Positions 34,209 through 44,972 of a DNA stretch of 64,000 bases are shown here, piece after piece (position 1 is the first letter of the stretch; each line of letters begins with the position of its first letter). This DNA is from Vanrija pseudolonga (taxonomy: Eukaryota; Basidiomycota; Tremellomycetes; Trichosporonales; Trichosporonaceae): positions 310,001 through 374,000 of the forward strand of contig NC_085855.1 in assembly GCF_020906515.1 (NCBI RefSeq), read 5' to 3'. The translations under genes and the position numbers were made by a program. The notes beneath the pieces are model-generated. The model ran no database searches. It worked only from the letters and a program-made list of their open reading frames with translations, and had not been told where the DNA came from.

Positions 34209-35833
34209 ATGCTCGTACTCGGCGCCGCCCTCCTAGTCCTCGCGACGGCCGCCAGTGCCGCCGCGAACCAGACGTCCCTCACGCCACTCACCTTCCCCGT
34301 GTCCGCCGCGGATCCCGTGCTCGCCTTCTCCCCTGTGGGGCCGCGTACGCCGGACACGCAGGGCGGCACGGACGCGGCGAACGCGCCGACGGGCGCCAAC
34401 TCGGTCGCGCCGGCCGACGGGTGGGACATGTCGTACTCTGGCGTCGACCTGCCCCTCGCCAACATCACCTTCAGCACGCTTGGCGCCGGCGTGCCGAAGC
34501 GGACCACTTCTTACTCCGGCGCCACAGTCGCGCTCAAGTTTATCGGCACAGGCGTCGTGTTCTACGGCAACACGACCGACAGCGCCGGCTTCAGCGTCAA
34601 GGTCGACGGGTTCCCTGTCAACTCTGCCGGCACCAACGGGCTGCTGGTGAACGTTACCAACTTGCCGTACACGCAGCACCAGGCCATTCTTACGGTCAAC
34701 TCGGGCACGCTCGACTTTTACTCTGCGTCGATACTCACCGCGCTGCAGACTGAGGGGTGGGTGTGTGGTGGAGCGGGGCTGACCGGCGCAGGATCACGAG
34801 CGACAAGGTCAACGTCACGACGGTGTCGACTGTCACCGGGGCGAACAAGACGCTCAACCCCGTGTTCACGGCCATGTCGACTGGCGGCACGCCGTGGGCT
34901 GGGCGCTGGGACTGGGCGGGAACGTGTGGGTGTCGACTTGGGTAACTTGCTTTATGCAATGGCCGCTCACGCCGCAGCCTGGGACCACGTCGGCACGACG
35001 GGCCAAGACGCAACCCTCGCCTACTCGGTCCCCGCCAACACGTCCTACCTCGCGCTGTACGGGGGCACGTCGGGCTGGAACGGCGACTACCAGGTGTCGT
35101 TCACGCCGGCGCTGTCGTCCGAGGCGACCGGCACGAGGGGGTCAGAGTACAACCTGTGGCGCGGACAGGACGTGCTCCTCTGGGCTGGCCCGCTCGACCC
35201 AGCGACGAAATACGACGTCGTGCTCAAGACGCTGCTTGCCAACTGGTGGATCGACGTGTCGCAGGTGCGCACTTGGAGCGCTCTGAACGGCACGGCAGAT
35301 GCCAACGGGGGCAACGGCGGCGGTAAGGCCGACGAGAAGAAGAGCAGCACCAACATCGGCGCGATTGTCGGCGGTGTCGTCGGCGGCGTGGTTGCGCTGC
35401 TCGCTATCGCCGCGCTCGTCTTCTTCCTCCGTCGCAAGAAAGCCAGCAAGCCCAAGGCTTCGCCGCTAGATATCCTCGACTCGGACATGTACGAGTACAA
35501 CCCGCAGTCAGCGACGTGAGTCGAGTCCAAGCGCCCTCGCGAGGCGCTAACCCCCGCAGCCGCCCGGCCCAGCTCACTCCGCCGGCAAGCGAGGAACACG
35601 CCCTCCTCACGCCGTTCACTGCCCCGCTGACGTCGACGTCCTCCGCGCCCGCGAGCCACTCGGCCGGCGCGAGCCAGTCGGGCGCGGGCACGCCCCCGCT
35701 CGTCGCGTCGACCAAGTACGGCTTCTCGCGGCCCGAGATCACGCACCAGGAGACGGACGCCGGCGCGGTGGTGAATGTCGTGCCGCCGAGCTATAACCCC
35801 GATTGGGCGGCCGGGTCGAGGGGCCGCGGGTAG
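34209..35833 (+). CDS. Single-pass secreted-type surface glycoprotein
   Basis: Membrane protein of 497 aa. Exons: 34209-34756, 34792-34925, 34978-35515 and 35560-35833; phases agree. A signal peptide (MLVLGAALLVLATAASAA) opens an ectodomain rich in Asn-x-Ser/Thr sites, with beta-rich segments of the kind VALKFIGTGVVFYGNTTD and GFSVKVDGFPV. These recall the common basidiomycete surface family with a galactose-binding-like fold. A Gly/Val-rich transmembrane helix follows at about 354-378 (IGAIVGGVVGGVVALLAI), then the stop-transfer RRKKASKPK and a 120-residue cytoplasmic tail rich in Pro, Ser and Thr. Likely a cell-wall or environment sensor, or an adhesin-like protein; ligand unknown. Confidence 0.8.
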
Positions 35834-36553
35834 GCAGAGTCGTGTTCAGTGTTGAATCACTTGTATTCGGCGAGCTGGCCCCAGGTCGGGAACATGGTCG
35901 ACGCGGTGCATGGAAGCCAGAGTGGCAGAAGGCCACACCCGGCTTATCTCGGCTCGGTGGGCTGGATGGATAAGAGCAACGCGTTCGCAGGCGGTGCAGA
36001 GGCACGGACTGATAAAAATCGACAGCGAGCCGCCCATACATATGCACGCCCATGCTCCTCATGCATGCCCAGGCATGCTCTCAACCGCGGCAGCTCGACT
36101 GCCCACTGGCCATGCTGACCCACCGACCACCTGACCCTGTGAAACGCGCCAAGCCTGTGCGACGCGAGCCAAACACACCCCACCCTCTAAATTAAGTGGC
36201 GCCGAGCCGCGCCTGAGCTAAACACTAAATCTGACACAACAGACGTCAACACGCGAGTCGGACTGACTGGGACTCGGTGTCCATCGTTGCGCGGATGCAT
36301 GAGCGTGCATTCGACACTGTGCACATACACGACGCATGCATGGACACATGACTTGTGCAGTTCACGTCGAGAACGGGAGCTGCGGCGGTGCGAGACACGA
36401 CGATGCGGCTGCCCGGGGTGGGGGGGGGGGGGCGATTGCTCACTCGTTGATTGCGTCAGGGCTGCCGAGTTGAGTGATCGCGCAGGCCAAGCAAGCTACT
36501 TAAGACCGAGGCGGTCGCGCGTGATCTCCTCTTCCCTCTCTTCCCTACACACA
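35834..36553. other. Intergenic region with a long G run
   Basis: About 720 bases. A G homopolymer of about 14 bases near 36418-36432 interrupts the promoter of the next gene, and several GCATGC palindromes occur (for example around 36060). No coding or RNA feature is supportable. Confidence 0.45.
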
Positions 36554-37351
36554 ATGCTACGCGCACTCACCATCCTCGCCGTCGCAGCGCTAGCGAGCGC
36601 CCACGTCCTGCCCATCGCGCGCGACGCGCCCTCCTCCAGCTCGTGCCGCGCACCAACGACCACCCCACCCTCCGACTGCTCAACGTACGCCGCGTCCCTC
36701 CGCGCCTCGACGTTCAACGCCGCGAACAACCTCACAGCGTGGGGCGACCTGCTCGTCGCGCACGCCGACCTGGCGCCGATCTGCGCCGCGCTGCTCTTCT
36801 GGCGGGCACACGAGGGCAACGTCACGATCTTCGTGCCGCCCGAGGACGGGGGGGAGACGCTCGCGCTGTTGGCCAGCCAGCCGGAACTCATCACCAACCT
36901 TGTAAGTCCAAGCTCGCAAGCTCGCGGCCGCAAGCGGCCGCTCGCTCACTCACGCCCAGTACACCGACGGCACGACGCGCTCCCTCGTCCCCGGACAAGA
37001 CTTCATCTATGCCGGCTCCACGGTCGGCGGGACGACACGCACAGCGTCCGGGTTCGCCGTGCACCCCTGGCGGCGCGTCGTCGCGTCCTATCCCGCCCCG
37101 CCGCCGTACGTGCGCGACTTTTTGACGTTCAGCGACGTGAACGGTACCGACGTCACGGCCGAGGTTAGGCTCGCGAATATCTGGCTCGGGATGAATGATC
37201 GCGAGACTGGCAACGGGAACGCGAGCTACGTTTACGTGAGTGGTGTCGAGTGTGGATGATCATCAGCTGACGCCTCGCCCAGCCTATCGACCGCGGGGTT
37301 GGGTTTGGTAAAGTGCACCCCCCGGTGGACATTACGCCTGGTGGGCGGTGA
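36554..37351 (+). CDS. Secreted protein with weak FAS1 resemblance
   Basis: Secreted protein of 230 aa. Exons: 36554-36901, 36960-37235 and 37283-37351; phases agree (all phase 0). A signal peptide (MLRALTILAVAALASA) is followed by a two-Cys segment. A body with NVTIFVPPEDGGETLALL and VRDFLTFSDVNGTDV weakly recalls fasciclin-like adhesion domains (the vTvFaP-type strand). Three or more N-glycosylation sites are visible and there is no anchor helix. It converges on the GPI-anchored gene to its right. Role in adhesion or wall is inference; the family call is tentative. Confidence 0.65.
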
Positions 37352-37571
37352 CACGAGGTACACGCCGAGGCCGAGGACAATACTGTAGGACGGACGACGG
37401 ACATTACACCAACGATGTGAATAGGATACATCTGCACGGCAGAGAACGAAGGCGGAGTACGCGCACAGCGCGGCCGGCAGCACAAAAGATCTAGATTGCG
37501 CCGGCGCGCAGGGCGGGCATGGGGAGTGACAAGAAGTGTGTAGCACTGCTGCAGCGCATGCGGGCGGGCGC

Positions 37572-38826
37572 CTACAACAAGGCGGCGACGGCGAGGACAA
37601 TGGCGAGGGCGCCGGGCGCGGCGGCCCGCGCCGCGCCGCTGGGCTTTGAGCCAGCCGACTTGATCTCGAACTCGGGCGACGAGGCGTACACCACTGCGGG
37701 CGGGGGTTAGCGGTGCCCACATCCAGGCTGTGCTCGCACGCCGCCCACTCACTGCTCTGGTTGGCGTAGTTGAGGATACGGATAAAGTAGCCTGAGCCGG
37801 GGGGCGTGCTGGGTGTGTTAGATGCTGTGTGCGGGGCGCCAGCGGCGGGGTAGCGGGCGGCGGTGAGAGAAGCGAGCAAGCGAGCACTGCAGAGTGATGG
37901 GCCGGCCGGCGACAGGATGCCCAACTCGCCAGCCGCCCATCTCGGATACAGTGCCTGTCACGCGGTCCACGACACTCACAACGGCGTGATCCCCTGCGTG
38001 GCCTTGAGATCGGACGAGTTGACGACGGCGTAGAAGTTTGAGCTGACGTCGGCGCTCGTGTTGACGCGCGCGAGGCGGATCGCGAGCTGCGTGTGGTTGC
38101 CGTCGGCGGGCCACGTCCATTCGACGGTTGACTGGGTGCCGGCGACCCCTGGGGGTGTCAGCGGGGTCGGGGGGGAGGGGGATGGCTTCGCGGCGGGGCG
38201 GGCGACAGAGCTGCCTTGCACAGCCCATTACGCCCGCTCGCCTCCCTCTACGGCGCCGGCTGCGCCGACGCCGCATCGGCGCACTCACATCCACTGTTGC
38301 TCGTCGGGCTCGTAACCTTTGTCGCGTTCTTGTCCCAACTGTACCCGGGCAGCACGTACCCCGGCAGCGGGGCCACGTCGGGACATTTCCCGCCGACCGC
38401 GGTGCCGTTGAAGCTGGCCGTGCCGTTGAGGATACACGTGCACGTGCCGACGATGGGGATGACCGTGCCGTTGATGCTGACGGTCGCGTTGATGTCCTGG
38501 CACGGCAGCTCCCACGTGATGTTGGACACGATCGTGCCGTTGAGCGGCGACGTCGCGTTGAGCCCGCCCGTCGCTGTCGCCTGGCCGTACGACTGGCCGG
38601 CGCCGACGGCGACGGTGCCGGGCCGGTCGTTGGCCGGGGTCGCGGACGAGCTCGGCGCGTCGGTGATGTTGCCTGTGCGTGTCGGCTCGGCGATCGACGT
38701 CGTCGCATTGTTGTTGTTGTGTTCTGTTGGCGTCGGCGAGGCGTTGTGCGACGACTCGTCCGACGTCGCGTTCTGCGCGAGCGCACAGCTTGAAAGGAGT
38801 GTGAGGGCGAGCAAGGACAGCCGCAT
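37572..38826 (-). CDS. GPI-anchored Kre9/Knh1-like wall protein
   Basis: Cell-surface protein of 294 aa. Exons (minus strand): 38826-38289, 38148-37980, 37808-37753 and 37693-37572; phases agree. A signal peptide (MRLSLLALTLLSSCALAQ) leads to a Ser/Thr/Asn-rich region with many N-x-S/T sites, then a small Cys-containing stretch. The C-terminal part (STVEWTWPADG, LAIRLARVNTSADV, GYFIRILNYANQS, SSPEFEIKS) follows the strand pattern of the Kre9/Knh1 domain, linked to beta-1,6-glucan assembly. The tail (GALAIVLAVAALL) is a typical GPI-attachment signal. The third acceptor was chosen because it is the only one near a CTAAC branch that keeps the frame open. Confidence 0.78.
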
Positions 38827-39575
38827 TGTGATGGTGGTGGTGAGTGTGATGGAGTTGTTGCAAGTTGAGTGATGGTTTGTGTTTTTCTGGTCGCTCGAAG
38901 GCTTCGTCGCTCGTCGAAAGCTCCTCAATGTCGCAAGTGGGCGATTTTGCACCCTGAAGGCAGTCTGTTTGAGGCATCACGTCCAAGGCAAGGCGCCACT
39001 TTTGGCTCTCCCCCCCCCCACCTCGGCCCACCTTGCTCCCTCCCTCTGCCCTGTCACTCCCGTGCATGCCGAACCCTCGGCTCTGATGCCTTGACGCGAC
39101 TCAATTACATCCCCCCCGTTGTCATGCTCATCAGTAGCACCACTGGCCGTTCCAGAACACAGGTGCGGGGACAGCTGGACTAAACTGCTCTCCTCGACTT
39201 GCTCGACGGGCACGATATGGCGATTGAAGGGCGCCAAGGCGGGAATGTGACGAGACAGACATGCTCGTCCGCATGCCATGTATAGCACCTCGCGCACACG
39301 ACCACGGCCACATTCTTCCATTACCCTGTACGGCTTCTATCTACATTGCACGCGCGCGAGGATGGGACGCGCGCGACCACGGCCAGCCAGCACGGGCACG
39401 ACGCGCACGACGCCTCTGCTCGAGCCAGTGCGCGCCAGTGCTCACTTACACCGCTCGGGGCGTGTCCGCTTCGAGTCTCCGCGCGCGCGTCCACCTCTGC
39501 ATTCCTTCAACCCATCATCGCCCAGACCGCCCACCTGCCTTCTGAACATAGCTACCGCCACCTCGGCGCCCGCGC
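38827..39575. other. Intergenic region, promoter and 3' end
   Basis: About 750 bases with the promoter of the Kre9-like gene and the 3' region of the DPP III gene. A short C run lies near 39010. No gene or repeat is recognised. Confidence 0.45.
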
Positions 39576-41675
39576 CTAGATGGTGCGCTCGAGGAAGCTC
39601 TGAATAACACCGGCCTCGTCCGCGGCGTACTCCTTGAGCACAACCTCGCCGCCCTCCACAAACGTGTTGGCCTGGAGCAGCACCTTGCGGGGCTGGCGCT
39701 TGGCAATGACAATGTCGCGGTACGCGAGCCACTCGTCGGGGACAGACGTGACCTTGTTGTAGAGCTCGGTGCCGGCCGCGGCGTCGCCAGTCGCCTTGTA
39801 CACCTGGAGCTGGAGGAGGAAGTGGCCGATGGCGTCCTTTCCAATCGTCTCAATCTTGCTGCGGTCGAGGCGGACACGGAGGTCGTCGTCGCCGACCTTG
39901 TCGATCGACACAAACCCGTGTCCGGCGTCCTGGAACACACGCGTGATGGCGTACCGCGCCTGCATGTGCGCCTGGCCCCACTTCTTCGCTGCGGGGTCGT
40001 AGAACTCGAGCGCGAGCAGACCAGCGCGCGCCATCTGCAGCCAGGCAACATAGAGAATGTCGGTGGCGAGTCCCTCCTCGACAGACTTGTCGTCGTGCCC
40101 AAACACCTTGAGCACGTCGTAGCTCGTGCTGAGGAACATGGCGACCGACTCGGCGCGGCACTCCTCGTAGCTCGACGCGACGGCCTTGAAGCGCGAGCCC
40201 CAGGTCTCGCCGGGCCCGTACCAGTGCTCGACGGGCTTGCCCGTGAGCGGGTTGGTGGGCGGGTTCGCCTTGTCAAAGTTGGCCGAGCCGTCGCGCTCCT
40301 CCTGCAGCAGCTTGCCGGTGCCGTGGCCGAGCAGCTCGTGGATGCCGACCTGGACCTCGAACGCGGGGCCACGGAGCTTCTTGAACAGCTCGACGTCGGC
40401 GTCGTCGAGGAACGTAATCTTCTCGTCGGGCGCCTTGGCGTTGAGCACGTTGCCGAGCGACACGTTCTTGAAGCCAAAAGTCTGGCGGATGTCGTCAAAG
40501 TTGGGGATGTTGATGCCGGCCGGCACGCCAGCTGTGGCGAACGTCAGCACCTCGAGCGAGGTGAAGTCGGGCTTGTGGAACTTGTCCTTCTCAAAGTCCT
40601 TGCTCCAGGGGAGCTGGGGGATGAACTCGGGGGCAGCGGCGACGAGGCGCTCAAACTTCTTCGTCTGCTCCTTGTTGACAACAGCAACAAAGCCCTCCCA
40701 CTCGGCGCGCACGCCCGCGGGGTCGCGGTACGTCTCGACAAAGCCAATGTTGGTCTCGACAGCGGGGCCAATGTCCTGGATCCACTCGCGCTGGCTGTCC
40801 TTGTGCGCGTCGACCGAGCCAGTCGTGAACGTCGTGACGTAGTGCTCGAGCATCTTCTTCTGGTGGTCATTCGCGGCGTACGGGATCGCCTTGGCGATCT
40901 CGGCGGCAACAGCAGCCAGGACCGGCGCGTAGTCGCCATACACCACAACAACCTTGCGCTCGCCCGCGTCGTACTCGCCCGCCTCGGGGCCGTTCTTCTC
41001 GGCGCTAGCGATGCGCAGCTCGAACTTGCCGTCCTTGGTCTTGAAGAGGCGCGTGTTCAGCGGGTCGAGGCCGCGCGCCTCGCACCACGTGCCGACGGCC
41101 TTGATGTCGTCCTGGGTGATGTCGCCCTCGTAGTAGTTGGTCACATGCCCAGCGTCAAGGTATCCGAGCAGCGTGCGCGCGGCCGGCGTGAGGCCGTAGA
41201 TCTCCTCCTCGAGCGCGTCGTACTTTGCCAGTGCGCTCGCGGCGTTCGGGGCGGCCGCGACGACCTTGCGAAACGCAGCGGCCGGCACGCGGGGGATGAA
41301 CTTGGAGTCGCCAAACGACTTGTAGTTGGCGAGGTTGTTGAACACCTGGACCGTGTACTCGAGCGTGCCGGTGAACTCGTCGGCCGACACGCCAGCGTCG
41401 GACGCGAGCTTGTCGAGGTCCGCGAGCGCCGTAGGCTGCCCCTTGGCAGAAAACACCTCGCGCAGGAGGTCGAAGAGGCCCGAGGCATGCGGCGTCGTCT
41501 GCTCAAGCACGATACGCGCGCCGATCCAGCTCGCAGCGGCGATGTGGTGCGCGTAGAGCTTTTCCTTTGGGCTGAGCGTGTTGAAGTGGTCCTTGATGAC
41601 CAGGGGGCAGACGGGCGCCTTGGCGTCGGCGTAGTACCGCGCCGGGTTGGGAGCTGCTGCTGCTGCGGTGGTCAT
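39576..41675 (-). CDS. Dipeptidyl peptidase III (M49 family)
   Basis: Cytosolic zinc exopeptidase that removes dipeptides from the N-terminus of short peptides; 699 aa, close to the usual length. One uninterrupted reading frame; start at 41675 (MTTAAAAAPNPARYY). The M49 hallmark HELLGH lies at residues 446-451, followed by GTGKLL. The second metal and catalytic motif EECRAE lies at 504-509. Both are intact. The flanking segments MFLSTSYDVLKVFGHDD and YVAWLQMARAGLLALEFYD are also typical. Conserved housekeeping gene in peptide turnover, unrelated to its secreted-protein neighbours. Confidence 0.96.
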   Translation of the reverse strand: MTTAAAAAPNPARYYADAKAPVCPLVIKDHFNTLSPKEKLYAHHIAAASWIGARIVLEQTTPHASGLFDLLREVFSAKGQPTALADLDKLASDAGVSADEFTGTLEYTVQVFNNLANYKSFGDSKFIPRVPAAAFRKVVAAAPNAASALAKYDALEEEIYGLTPAARTLLGYLDAGHVTNYYEGDITQDDIKAVGTWCEARGLDPLNTRLFKTKDGKFELRIASAEKNGPEAGEYDAGERKVVVVYGDYAPVLAAVAAEIAKAIPYAANDHQKKMLEHYVTTFTTGSVDAHKDSQREWIQDIGPAVETNIGFVETYRDPAGVRAEWEGFVAVVNKEQTKKFERLVAAAPEFIPQLPWSKDFEKDKFHKPDFTSLEVLTFATAGVPAGINIPNFDDIRQTFGFKNVSLGNVLNAKAPDEKITFLDDADVELFKKLRGPAFEVQVGIHELLGHGTGKLLQEERDGSANFDKANPPTNPLTGKPVEHWYGPGETWGSRFKAVASSYEECRAESVAMFLSTSYDVLKVFGHDDKSVEEGLATDILYVAWLQMARAGLLALEFYDPAAKKWGQAHMQARYAITRVFQDAGHGFVSIDKVGDDDLRVRLDRSKIETIGKDAIGHFLLQLQVYKATGDAAAGTELYNKVTSVPDEWLAYRDIVIAKRQPRKVLLQANTFVEGGEVVLKEYAADEAGVIQSFLERTI

Positions 41676-42581
41676 TGTGCGTGCTCGTGCTGCTGCTGCA
41701 ATGGGGCGTGCTAGTCACTCGGTGGGTAGGAGAGAGTTGAGAAAGGAGGAGAGCATGAAGGGTTGTCGCTGTTGGTGCTATTGAAGGCAGCAGGACGATG
41801 TGACGCCATTGTGCGTAGTCGAGGCACGACGAGGGTAAAACCGAGCGAGCACACGACGTGGACGGGCGGGCAGGCGCGGCGGCGGCCGGCACATCAACGA
41901 CGGACACCACGCTGCACCATGCATTGCTCCTCGGCGTATGCATCCTCGCGCCGCTCCTCCTCCTCGCCAGTAAGGAGCCCGCGCATGCTCCGCACACCGA
42001 TGCACCACGCTGCTCCGTTCGGCACCGGCCCCACTGCCGAGGGCACCGCGTGGTGCGCCAGGTGGGCACTCGGAGCGAGTGGTGCCGACTCGGTCCGGGT
42101 GACACGTCCTTGGCGTCGCCGCCTTCTTCTTTTCCTTCTTCTACGGCGACACGCCGACGCCAGGCTGACAGTGACGATCGTGTTGGACGCCGCCGCGCGC
42201 GATAGTCATGCTCGTATCCGATGTCGCAGTCTGACAGCTCTACACGGCTCGAGACGGCCTCGAACCAGGTCTGCGACTTCGCCGGGAGGCGTCGCCGAAG
42301 CCACTCACTGCTTCTCTACTGTCCATTGCCTTGCCACTCGCTGTGCTCGGACCACCGGTGCCATGAGCGATGTGAGTACTCGGATTGGCAGGTGCGCGAG
42401 CAACATCGCGTCCGACAAGGAAGGGCGGATACATTGCTATGTAGTGATACAACTCGTACGGCGGCGGGCAGTGGAACCGGCCTCGCAGACGTCGCGTCAA
42501 CGGAGCGCGACGACCTGGATGGAGCCAGCCTTGCCTCTTGCTCACGCGCCACTCGCTCGCTCGCTCGCGGACCCGCCTCCC
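41676..42581. other. Intergenic region, no gene seen
   Basis: About 900 bases, the promoter of DPP III on one side and the 3' region of a small secreted-protein gene on the other. Open frames here carry no start, domain or splice support. Confidence 0.45.
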
Positions 42582-43172
42582 TCACGGCTCGCGCGACTCC
42601 CTCCAGCGTTTGCGCGCCGCCCGCAGCCGCTTCCAAGGGTTCTCCTTCTCGCCCTCCTTGTTCCAAGTCATGACGCACAGCCCGTCGCCCTGGCACTTGC
42701 GGCACCCTCCTCCGGGGGCACACGGCGGCTGGTTGGTGTACCACCAGCCCTTCCAGACCATGAAGGACGGGTGCTCGACCGACGCGCGCTCGGCGTCCTT
42801 GTCGGGGTTGTACTCTGGCTGCGACTTGACGGCGTACCCGCCCGGATACTGGTCGGGGAGGTGGTCGCCAAAGTGGTGCTTCTCCCACTCTGGGCTGTCG
42901 GGGCCGGGGTGCGTGTTCCACTCTTCGTTCGGGACGGGCGCCGGCTTCTCCTCCCACGGGACGTAGAGCGGCACCTTGAGCACGGCGGCCTCGCGCACCT
43001 CGCGGGGACGCGGCCGCTTCCGGCCTGGCGGCTGCGGCGCGCGGTCGCCTTGTGCTTTGACTTGTTCGAGCGCGTTTGCGAGGGCTGCGGCGTCGTCGGC
43101 GTCCGTGTTGGGGAGCGCGGCGGCGAGCGACAGCGGGAGGAGGAGGACGGTGAGGAGGGTTGTGGGCCGCAT
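42582..43172 (-). CDS. Small secreted protein, Trp- and Cys-rich C-terminus
   Basis: Secreted protein of 196 aa in one exon, start at 43172. A signal peptide (MRPTTLLTVLLLPLSLAAA) precedes a basic Pro-rich segment (PPGRKRPRPREVRE), then an aromatic-rich body (NEEWNTHPGPDSPEWEKHHF, MVWKGWWYTNQPP). A compact four-Cys motif (CAPGGGCRKCQGDGLC) could form two disulphides. The C-terminus is basic. The RKRPRPR stretch could be a Kex2-type processing site. Family not recognised; size and layout suit a secreted effector-like or wall protein, but no function is shown. Confidence 0.65.
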   Translation of the reverse strand: MRPTTLLTVLLLPLSLAAALPNTDADDAAALANALEQVKAQGDRAPQPPGRKRPRPREVREAAVLKVPLYVPWEEKPAPVPNEEWNTHPGPDSPEWEKHHFGDHLPDQYPGGYAVKSQPEYNPDKDAERASVEHPSFMVWKGWWYTNQPPCAPGGGCRKCQGDGLCVMTWNKEGEKENPWKRLRAARKRWRESREP

Positions 43173-43797
43173 AGTGGGCGGCGAGAGGGCGGTGCAGCCA
43201 GAGGGAGGTGGGAGGTGCTAGGTCGTCGCGATGTCGGTGGTCGGTACTGTCGCGGCCTGCGCTGATGCTGATGTGTGTAGTCGCGGAGCGAGAGTGTGTA
43301 GTGTAGAAGGAGCTGTCGAGGTAGGTTGAGTGATGGTCGTGAAGGAGTTGCGAGTTGCGTGGGATGGCCCGTCGTCTCGGCGATGGATGGCTGGCACCCT
43401 TCGTCGTCGCACCCGGCCGGCCGTGCCTGAATAAAGGCAACGTCGGGCAACTACTAAAGAACCGGGTCGATGCATCCATCTCGCGCTTTTGTTCTCTACT
43501 CTTGCTCTTTTCTTGTTGGCATGCGTTATCTTGCCGACAAGCACATTTGCCGTGGGCATACACACAAGCCACGACACGCCCCCCGCCGCCCCCGCACGTC
43601 AGCCATGCGCCTCGTCCCCAAGCCATTGTCAGCCCCCCTTCGGCAGTCTGTGCAGCGGATCATCGTATCGGTCCCGATTCCCGATCCATTGCCCCCCGGA
43701 CGACCCCCGGCGAACGACTTTGACTGCAGCATTCATTCATTCATTCGCCATAGCAGGCAGAGCATAGTTGTACTGACAGAGCCAGCCAGTGGGACAC
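43173..43797. other. Intergenic region between two secreted-protein genes
   Basis: About 625 bases between two genes on the minus strand. ATTCATTCATTC tetranucleotide repeats occur near 43731-43745. No gene is recognised. Confidence 0.45.
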
Positions 43798-44442
43798 TTA
43801 GTAAAAGTTGACCTTGTTGCCGTCCTTGTTCCAGTTACCGTACCAACCCCAATTCGCCCACCCCCCATCAGCGCCATTACTGTTGAGCTCGCCCGTGCCC
43901 TTGAAGGAAATGACGCCGAAGTACTTGTTCTTGTACTTGACCGTGTCCTCCTGGAAGCTGTCCCAGCTAGCAGTCCACGTGAACCCCTTGAAGCGCTGGA
44001 AGACGAACACGTTCTTGTCGGGCGCGATCTCCTTGTGCTTGTCGATGAGGCCGTGCACGAACGCCCCCTGCTTGTTGACTTCGCCCTGGATGCCGGCCAT
44101 GACGGCCTTGAGGACCGCAGCGACGATGCTGGCGATAGGGATGATGGCTGCCGCCCCGATCGAGTTGGCAGAGTTGGGGTCGAGCGCCGCCTCGTTCGGG
44201 TTGGGAACGGCAAGCGTCCCGTCGTCCTGCACCGGGACGTACGTGAAGCCTTGGTCGTCCTTCTCCCACGGCGCCGGCGGCTGGTACTTGCCACCGTTGG
44301 GGTCGCCACCCGAGGCCACGGCGTCAGCCCCTTCGCGCGCCGCCACGTCCGGCGCGCGAGCCTCCGGCTGGGCGGGGATCCCGGCGGCTGTGGCGGTGGC
44401 CGCGAGAGCCGCGAGGAGGGGGATGACGTTGATAAGGCGCAT
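43798..44442 (-). CDS. Small secreted protein, Trp/Asn/Gly-rich C-terminus
   Basis: Secreted protein of 214 aa in one coding exon; start at 44442 (MRLINVIPLLAALAATATA, signal peptide). A short 5' leader intron is likely at 44488-44456: GTAAGT donor, CTGAC branch, CAG acceptor, 33 nt. An ATAAATA element lies just upstream (near 44530). After a Pro/Ala-rich spacer there is a hydrophobic helix (AAAIIPIASIVAAVLKAVMA) and then a beta-rich aromatic end (FKGFTWTASWDSF, KYFGVISFKGTGELN, WANWGWYGNW). A helix plus aromatic beta tail might suit membrane or glycan binding. No family recognised. Confidence 0.68.
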   Translation of the reverse strand: MRLINVIPLLAALAATATAAGIPAQPEARAPDVAAREGADAVASGGDPNGGKYQPPAPWEKDDQGFTYVPVQDDGTLAVPNPNEAALDPNSANSIGAAAIIPIASIVAAVLKAVMAGIQGEVNKQGAFVHGLIDKHKEIAPDKNVFVFQRFKGFTWTASWDSFQEDTVKYKNKYFGVISFKGTGELNSNGADGGWANWGWYGNWNKDGNKVNFY

Positions 44443-44869
44443 GGTGCTGGCCACCCTGTCAGTGGTCTTGGGTGCCGAGTTGACTTACTTGCTGATGAAC
44501 TTGGAGTTGGTCAAGAGGTGTTGGTATTTATGAGCTGGAGAGATGGGGAAGTACTGGTGTTGGTGTTGAGAATCACGAGCCCCAGCAGGCCTTTTATGCC
44601 TTCGAGGAAGGTCGTCAAACCTGGCGTCCCATCGCACCTCCGCCACCTCGCTCTCAAGACCGCTCCCCTCGTCGTCAAGAATGCTCCACCCTCGCCGCAC
44701 CTCACGTCGCGACTGTCGCCGCCAAGGACATCGGCAATGTCCCCTCTATGCGCACTCTTCCTCCACACCACGCCGACGGGCAGTCAGTTGGTAAGACGTT
44801 GCTGCCAAGGTGGCCGAGAAGGGGATCCCGCTGTGATCGTGGTCTCATGAGGGCCTTACTCTGTGTTAG

Positions 44870-44947
44870 GAGTCGAGACCCTCGCGGATACCACATGTTC
44901 CACAAAGAGTCGAGACACCCGTGGAGGCCACAGGCTCCACAAAGAGG
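44870..44947. repeat. Tandem duplication of a 39-bp unit
   Basis: Two adjacent copies of a roughly 39-base unit beginning GAGTCGAGAC and ending TCCACAAAGAG. The copies differ at several positions. It lies in the repeat-rich gap between the secreted proteins and the membrane-protein array. Confidence 0.6.
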
Positions 44948-44972
44948 TACATACGGGAAGTGTTAGAAGCGA

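Noticed and set aside
37955-37979. A very short intron (about 25 nt) after exon 2 of the Kre9-like gene
   Set aside because: Too short to splice and it leads into a frame without the Kre9-type strands; the longer intron ending at 37809 keeps the domain.
39822-41714. A 630-residue plus-strand frame rich in Val, Leu, Glu and Asp
   Set aside because: Antisense shadow of the DPP III gene, which carries HELLGH and EECRAE on the minus strand.
41763-43265. A 500-residue plus-strand frame
   Set aside because: Arg/Ser/Pro-rich, no domain, overlaps a signal-peptide gene on the other strand, and its start has no leader features. Considered a GC-driven open frame.
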